NCBI GenBank assembly: GCA_944385065.1
Contig: CALWVX010000234.1
Location: forward strand, 1 to 8,968
DNA: 8,968 nucleotides
Reading direction: 5' to 3'
Source of the DNA: an uncultured Oscillospiraceae bacterium
GTDB taxonomy: Bacteria; Bacillota; Clostridia; Oscillospirales; Oscillospiraceae
In this document: positions 5,920-8,968 of the stretch, in pieces
Layout of the letters: every line of letters starts with the position of its first letter
How positions within the stretch are numbered: the first letter of the stretch is position 1
Program-made: the position numbers and the translations under genes
The notes under the pieces: generated by a model
Told to the model about the DNA's origin: nothing
The model's input: the letters and a program-made list of their open reading frames with translations, nothing else
The model's database searches: none

Positions 5920-7914
5920 TTAAATGTGGTTAGCTACTTCAAATGCATCCCAAACAGCATACATAATGTTGGAGACTTTCCGGGCATCCCCCAGCAGATA
6001 CAGCTCAGGGACCTGACCCAAGAGCTCACGATAGAGGCCTTGTTCAGATTGAAAGCCAACAGCCAAAATAACCGTATCGCAGACCACAGAGAGTCGGTCC
6101 CCTGGGATAGACAGTTCCAGATGCCCGTCATGATAGCGTATGGCACGGGAGGAGGTCAGGATGTTCACATGGTGGAAGGGGAGCAGGCGTTCCAACATCT
6201 CGCTGTTAGCATGACATAAGGGGCGATTGACGGACATCAGGCGGTCTAATGTTTCAACGATCGTTACCTGCCGACCAAGCTGGGCCAGCCAAAGGGCTGT
6301 CTCACAGCCTACCAGACCGCCGCCGATTACCACAGCCTTTTGGCCGCACGGGGCTTTTCCAAGCAGAATATCAGTGGCGGTGAAGACTGGGGCACCATCC
6401 CCAAGGGAAAATGTTTTTGGCGTGGAACCGGTAGCTACAATTACCGCATCATAGTTTCCGGACAGGACTTCTTCCCGACTCACCGGACTGTTCAGGTGAA
6501 CTGAAACATTCAGGCGATCCATTTCCTGTTCGTACCAGCGAATCAAGGCCAAGTCATCCTCCTTAAAGGAGGGGATTCCGGCAGCGGCCAGGTTGCCGCC
6601 CAGATGATCTGTGCGCTCATACAGGTGGGGGATGTGACCTCTCTGAGCCAGTACCCGGGCAGCTTCCAAACCTGCCGGACCACCGCCCGCTACCAGTACT
6701 TTCTTAGGATGAAGCACAGGGCGGTAATCATTTGCCCGCTCCCGTCCGGCTTGGGGATTGACCGCACAGTTGATCATGGAGTACTCCTGGATGCGGCCCA
6801 TGCAGCCCTCTTGACAGGAGATACAGGGGCGGATATAGCCCTTTTGGCCGGCGCGCAGCTTATTGACATAGTACGGATCCGCCAGCAGTGGACGTCCCAA
6901 GCTGATCAGATCGCATACACCGTCCTGAAGAGCGCCTACAGCTCTGTCTGGATCATCCATTCGTCCTGCGCAGAGAACAGGAACATCTACCACCTCTTTC
7001 ATCATTTTAGCATAGGGCATATACAGTCCTTTTTTTTGATACATGGGCGGGTGGCTCCACCACCAGGAGTCATAGGAACCCACATCCACATCCAGGGCAT
7101 CGTAGCCGTAGGACACCAGCAGTTTGGCAGCCTCCACACCCTCATCCAAATCGCGGCCCTGCTCCACAAATTGTTCTCCGGGCAGAGCCCCTTCCCGAAG
7201 CGCCTTGATAAAGCTTTTTGGGCTATAGCGCAGCACAACAGGAAAATCCTTGCCGCAACGAAATTTGATTTCCTCCACCACCTCCCGGGCAAAACGAAGC
7301 CGGTTTTCCAAGCAGCCGCCATACTGGTCGGTGCGATGGTTGAACAAAGAAATAGCAAATTGGTCCAGCAAATATCCTTCATGGACGGCATGAATTTCCA
7401 CGCCGTCGAAGCCGGCCCGGCGGGCGTGATAAGCTCCTTCCCCGAACTGACGAACGATCGTTTGAATCTCATCCACCGTCAGAGCCCGACAGGTCTTGTC
7501 CAGCCATCGGTGCTGGATTGGGGAGGGGGCCACCGGAGGGAACTCTCCCAGATTGGTGGGAATCGTCACCCGCCCAAAGCCGCCGGACATTTGGAGGAAG
7601 ATTTTGGCATCGTAAGCATGGATCCGTTCAGTCATTTCCCGGGCGGTGCGGACAAACTGTATGGGGTTGTAGGTAGGACTGGGACAGTTTGGCATCCCAT
7701 GCTCTTCCACCTGATTATCGACAAATGTGACGCCGGTAATAATCAGGCCCGTGCCACCGCGGGCTCGGGCAGTATAGTAGTCAATCCCCCTCTGATTGAT
7801 ACCTCCCTGGTCATCACCCAGCCCCAGCGGACCCATAGGCGCCATGGCAAATCGATTTTTTACTGTTATCGATCCGATGGAGCATGGAGAGAACAAAATT
7901 TCGTAATCCTCCAT
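5920..7914 (-). CDS. enr: 2-enoate reductase (Enr/FldZ-like, FMN, 4Fe-4S, FAD)
   Basis: A 664-aa protein, matching the roughly 667-aa clostridial 2-enoate reductases (EC 1.3.1.31), which reduce the C=C of alpha,beta-unsaturated carboxylates such as cinnamate with NADH and are oxygen-sensitive. It closely follows the Enr pattern as I remember it: NRFAMAPMGPLGLGD near the start, IHAVHEGYLLDQFAISLFNH (174-193) with the proton-donor candidate Tyr181, the Enr-specific insertion around 234-258, and YDSWWWSHPPMYQKKGLY (281-298). The Fe-S motif is canonical: C364, C367, C371, C383 (CxxCxxxC-x11-C). FAD and NADH folds show GGGPAG (410-415) and GGGLVG (531-536), with LGD at 641-643. ATG at 7914 has AAAGGAGA (7923-7930) 8 nt upstream. 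It is the first gene of the cluster, divergent from padR and behind an operator-embedded promoter. A phenylacrylate-type substrate is plausible from PadR linkage but is inference. Confidence 0.92.
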   Translation of the reverse strand: MEDYEILFSPCSIGSITVKNRFAMAPMGPLGLGDDQGGINQRGIDYYTARARGGTGLIITGVTFVDNQVEEHGMPNCPSPTYNPIQFVRTAREMTERIHAYDAKIFLQMSGGFGRVTIPTNLGEFPPVAPSPIQHRWLDKTCRALTVDEIQTIVRQFGEGAYHARRAGFDGVEIHAVHEGYLLDQFAISLFNHRTDQYGGCLENRLRFAREVVEEIKFRCGKDFPVVLRYSPKSFIKALREGALPGEQFVEQGRDLDEGVEAAKLLVSYGYDALDVDVGSYDSWWWSHPPMYQKKGLYMPYAKMMKEVVDVPVLCAGRMDDPDRAVGALQDGVCDLISLGRPLLADPYYVNKLRAGQKGYIRPCISCQEGCMGRIQEYSMINCAVNPQAGRERANDYRPVLHPKKVLVAGGGPAGLEAARVLAQRGHIPHLYERTDHLGGNLAAAGIPSFKEDDLALIRWYEQEMDRLNVSVHLNSPVSREEVLSGNYDAVIVATGSTPKTFSLGDGAPVFTATDILLGKAPCGQKAVVIGGGLVGCETALWLAQLGRQVTIVETLDRLMSVNRPLCHANSEMLERLLPFHHVNILTSSRAIRYHDGHLELSIPGDRLSVVCDTVILAVGFQSEQGLYRELLGQVPELYLLGDARKVSNIMYAVWDAFEVANHI

Positions 7915-7945
7915 ATAGATGGTCTCCTTTCTTGTCTATGAAAAA

Positions 7946-7974
7946 ACAATAACATGTAAATATTTACATGTCAA
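7946..7974 (-). promoter_or_regulatory. Sigma-A promoter with PadR-type operator palindrome in the spacer
   Basis: On the minus strand TTGACA (7969-7974) and TATTGT (7946-7951) are separated by exactly 17 nt, a strong sigma-A promoter, with a leader of about 25 nt to the enoate reductase ATG. The region 7952-7971 is a perfect 20-bp palindrome, ACATGTAAAT/ATTTACATGT. It contains ATGT-N8-ACAT (7954-7969), the dyad I recall for PadR repressors of phenolic-acid genes. Near-symmetric outer arms AACAAT (7945-7950) and ATTGTT (7974-7979) extend it to about 35 bp. A protein bound here would block RNA polymerase at this promoter. Confidence 0.85.
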
Positions 7975-7999
7975 TTGTTATATATCTAAAAGAAAACTT

Positions 8000-8052
8000 T
8001 CTATTTTTGTAAAAAATAGACAAATGATTTATAGAGAAAAATGTGATATATT
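8000..8052 (+). promoter_or_regulatory. padR promoter region with a second dyad
   Basis: A perfect 9-bp inverted repeat (TCTATTTTT at 8000-8008, AAAAATAGA at 8012-8020) with a 3-nt spacer lies about 60 bases upstream of padR. Two + strand promoter readings are possible: TTGTAA (8007-8012)-N17-TATAGA (8030-8035), whose -35 lies inside the dyad, or an extended -10, TG-A-TATATT (8044-8052). Both give short leaders before the AAGGAG site at 8070-8075. The dyad would suit negative autoregulation, but its sequence differs from the ATGT-N8-ACAT palindrome, so a second regulator is also possible. Confidence 0.5.
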
Positions 8053-8081
8053 AGAAAATATTAATATAAAAGGAGCTGTAT

Positions 8082-8642
8082 ATGCGAACATTAAAATATG
8101 CGATTTTAGGACTGCTGATGCAGTGTCCCATGACTGGGTATGACATCTCCAAAGCGTTTGGAGACGGGCTGGGATGCTTCTGGAGCGCCAAGCACAGTCA
8201 GATATACCCGGAGTTGAAGCGCCTGGCGGAGGAGAGGCTGATCCGGTACAGTACCGTGATTCAGGGAGAACACCTGGAGAAGAAGCTGTATGAAATTACA
8301 CCCGCAGGGCGGGAAGATTTTCTGCAGTGGCTGGATCAGGATCCCCCTCTTGACCCTACGCCCAAAGATGTATTTCGTCTGCGCTCATATTACTGCCAGT
8401 GGCTGCCGGAGGAAAACTACAGGGAGCTGATTGAAAAGCAGATCGAAAAGAGGTTTGTTAAATTGTCCTTTTTGTCCGGCTTATTGGACAAAAATTATGG
8501 TGGAATTGATCCGGCTACCCTTAATGGAGCCGCACGAGGTGACTATTTGGTACTTTTGGGAGCTGTTATGAGAGAAGAGACTTACATGAATTGGTTGAAA
8601 CGTTGCCGGGAACTTGTAACCACTTGGTCAACTCAAAAATAA
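8082..8642 (+). CDS. PadR-family transcriptional regulator
   Basis: A 186-aa cytoplasmic DNA-binding protein of the long (subfamily 1) PadR type. Residues 1-85 form the winged helix-turn-helix: LKYAILGLLMQCPMTGYDIS, then SQIYPELKRLAEERLI as the recognition region, then EKKLYEITPAGREDF as the wing. Residues about 95-178 match the helical C-terminal dimerisation domain (virulence activator alpha C-terminal type, PF10400). The best-studied relatives repress phenolic acid decarboxylase genes and release DNA when p-coumarate or ferulate is present. ATG 8082 follows AAGGAG (8070-8075) at a good distance. The gene is divergent from the enoate reductase over 167 nt that contain a PadR-type palindrome, so local repression is the obvious role. 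The effector is unknown; linkage to an enoate reductase makes an unsaturated carboxylate reasonable. Confidence 0.93.
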   Translation: MRTLKYAILGLLMQCPMTGYDISKAFGDGLGCFWSAKHSQIYPELKRLAEERLIRYSTVIQGEHLEKKLYEITPAGREDFLQWLDQDPPLDPTPKDVFRLRSYYCQWLPEENYRELIEKQIEKRFVKLSFLSGLLDKNYGGIDPATLNGAARGDYLVLLGAVMREETYMNWLKRCRELVTTWSTQK

Positions 8643-8794
8643 GTAGAACAAAGGAAACAAATAGACGCAGAATATGAGGCGGAAGATTATTTTTATTACG
8701 GTATTGTAATTATTCTGTTACAGCAGAAATCGGTTGGAATAAGCTATTTGAAAAAAGAATGCCAACAAAAACACGGTATAATTAGGGAGAATTT
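8643..8794 (+). other. AT-rich region downstream of padR without a supported gene
   Basis: No gene with a start and ribosome site is visible. In frame with padR, the 51 codons after its TAA stay open to a TGA at 8796-8798, with a protein-like segment (IDAEYEAEDYFYYGIVIILL) but no start codon. A 5-bp stem ATTAC/GTAAT (8695-8710) is too weak to call a terminator. TATAAT at 8777-8782 is a possible -10 for the next reading frame, but no matching -35 lies at 17 nt. Confidence 0.4.
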
Positions 8795-8896
8795 TTGAAT
8801 CTCCGTTCCAGTTCTATGCGAGAACCGATGCCAGAATGGGACCTAAAAACGACAAACAGGGGATCAATATTTGGTACCGATATTCTGTCTAAGCCC

Positions 8897-8968
8897 ATGA
8901 AAAAACTACATTTCTTCATTTTGTGTATCACTGTGTTTTTCGTCCTGGGGCTATGGCATTCAAGAGGT
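8897..8968 (+). CDS. Start of a probable membrane-anchored or secreted protein (cut by window end)
   Basis: From ATG 8897 the frame encodes MKKLHFFILCITVFFVLGLW and continues to the window end. A Lys-Lys start followed by a hydrophobic stretch of about 17 residues is typical of a signal peptide or first membrane helix. The frame is open further upstream to about 8786. Alternative starts are ATG 8828, ATG 8816, or TTG 8795, the last having AGGGAG (8784-8789) 5 nt upstream, which would add a 34-residue N-terminal stretch before the hydrophobic segment. ATG 8897 itself lacks a clear ribosome site. Too little is present to name a family. Confidence 0.4.
   Translation, partial: MKKLHFFILCITVFFVLGLWHSRG

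Noticed and set aside
6604..7941. Long + strand open frame opposite the enoate reductase
   Set aside because: It is antisense to a gene with strong family identity, and its translation has no coherent domain. Long antisense frames are expected opposite GC-balanced coding DNA.
8786..8804. Hairpin GGAGA/TCTCC as a riboswitch or translational switch for the last reading frame
   Set aside because: Only 5 bp with a 9-nt loop, and no match to a riboswitch class I know; too weak to claim.
1..8968. CRISPR arrays, tRNA or rRNA genes
   Set aside because: No regularly spaced direct repeats and no tRNA or rRNA signature was seen on reading either strand.

Overview
The window looks like a chromosomal segment of a strictly anaerobic Clostridia-type Firmicute, probably a gut organism. 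The reasons are Bacillota-style AGGAGG ribosome binding sites, GC-balanced genes separated by very AT-rich intergenic DNA, an oxygen-sensitive clostridial-type 2-enoate reductase, and debris of IS200-type and large serine recombinase elements common in such genomes. Genus is not resolvable by reading alone.

Layout. Positions 1-845 are a graveyard of mobile DNA: an IS200/IS605-family left-end hairpin and a decayed tnpA on the + strand, abutting the decayed C-terminal end of a large serine recombinase on the - strand. Positions 846-1179 hold no gene I can support. Positions 1187-7914 are a minus-strand cluster of four intact genes, read right to left: a 664-aa enoate reductase (5920-7914), a 383-aa enolase-superfamily enzyme of muconate-lactonizing type (4657-5808), a 456-aa sodium:solute symporter (3216-4586), and a second 651-aa Fe-S/FMN/FAD oxidoreductase of the 2,4-dienoyl-CoA reductase/BaiCD type (1187-3142). 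A PadR-family repressor (8082-8642, + strand) is divergent from the cluster. The last 326 bases contain an unassigned AT-rich stretch and the start of a probable membrane or secreted protein cut by the window edge.

Regulation is unusually legible. A perfect 20-bp palindrome containing ATGT-N8-ACAT, the dyad reported for phenolic-acid PadR repressors, exactly fills the spacer of a TTGACA-N17-TATTGT promoter for the enoate reductase. A different dyad, CTATTT/AAATAG, occurs in the padR leader and again upstream of the enolase-superfamily gene.

Working model (inference): an unsaturated or beta-substituted carboxylate, possibly a hydroxycinnamate-like phenolic acid, is imported by the symporter. 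The enolase-superfamily enzyme rearranges, epimerises or dehydrates it by alpha-proton abstraction, and the two flavoenzymes reduce C=C bonds with NADH. PadR represses the cluster until the substrate appears. The exact substrate is unknown, and this combination of genes is not one I recognise as a described pathway.
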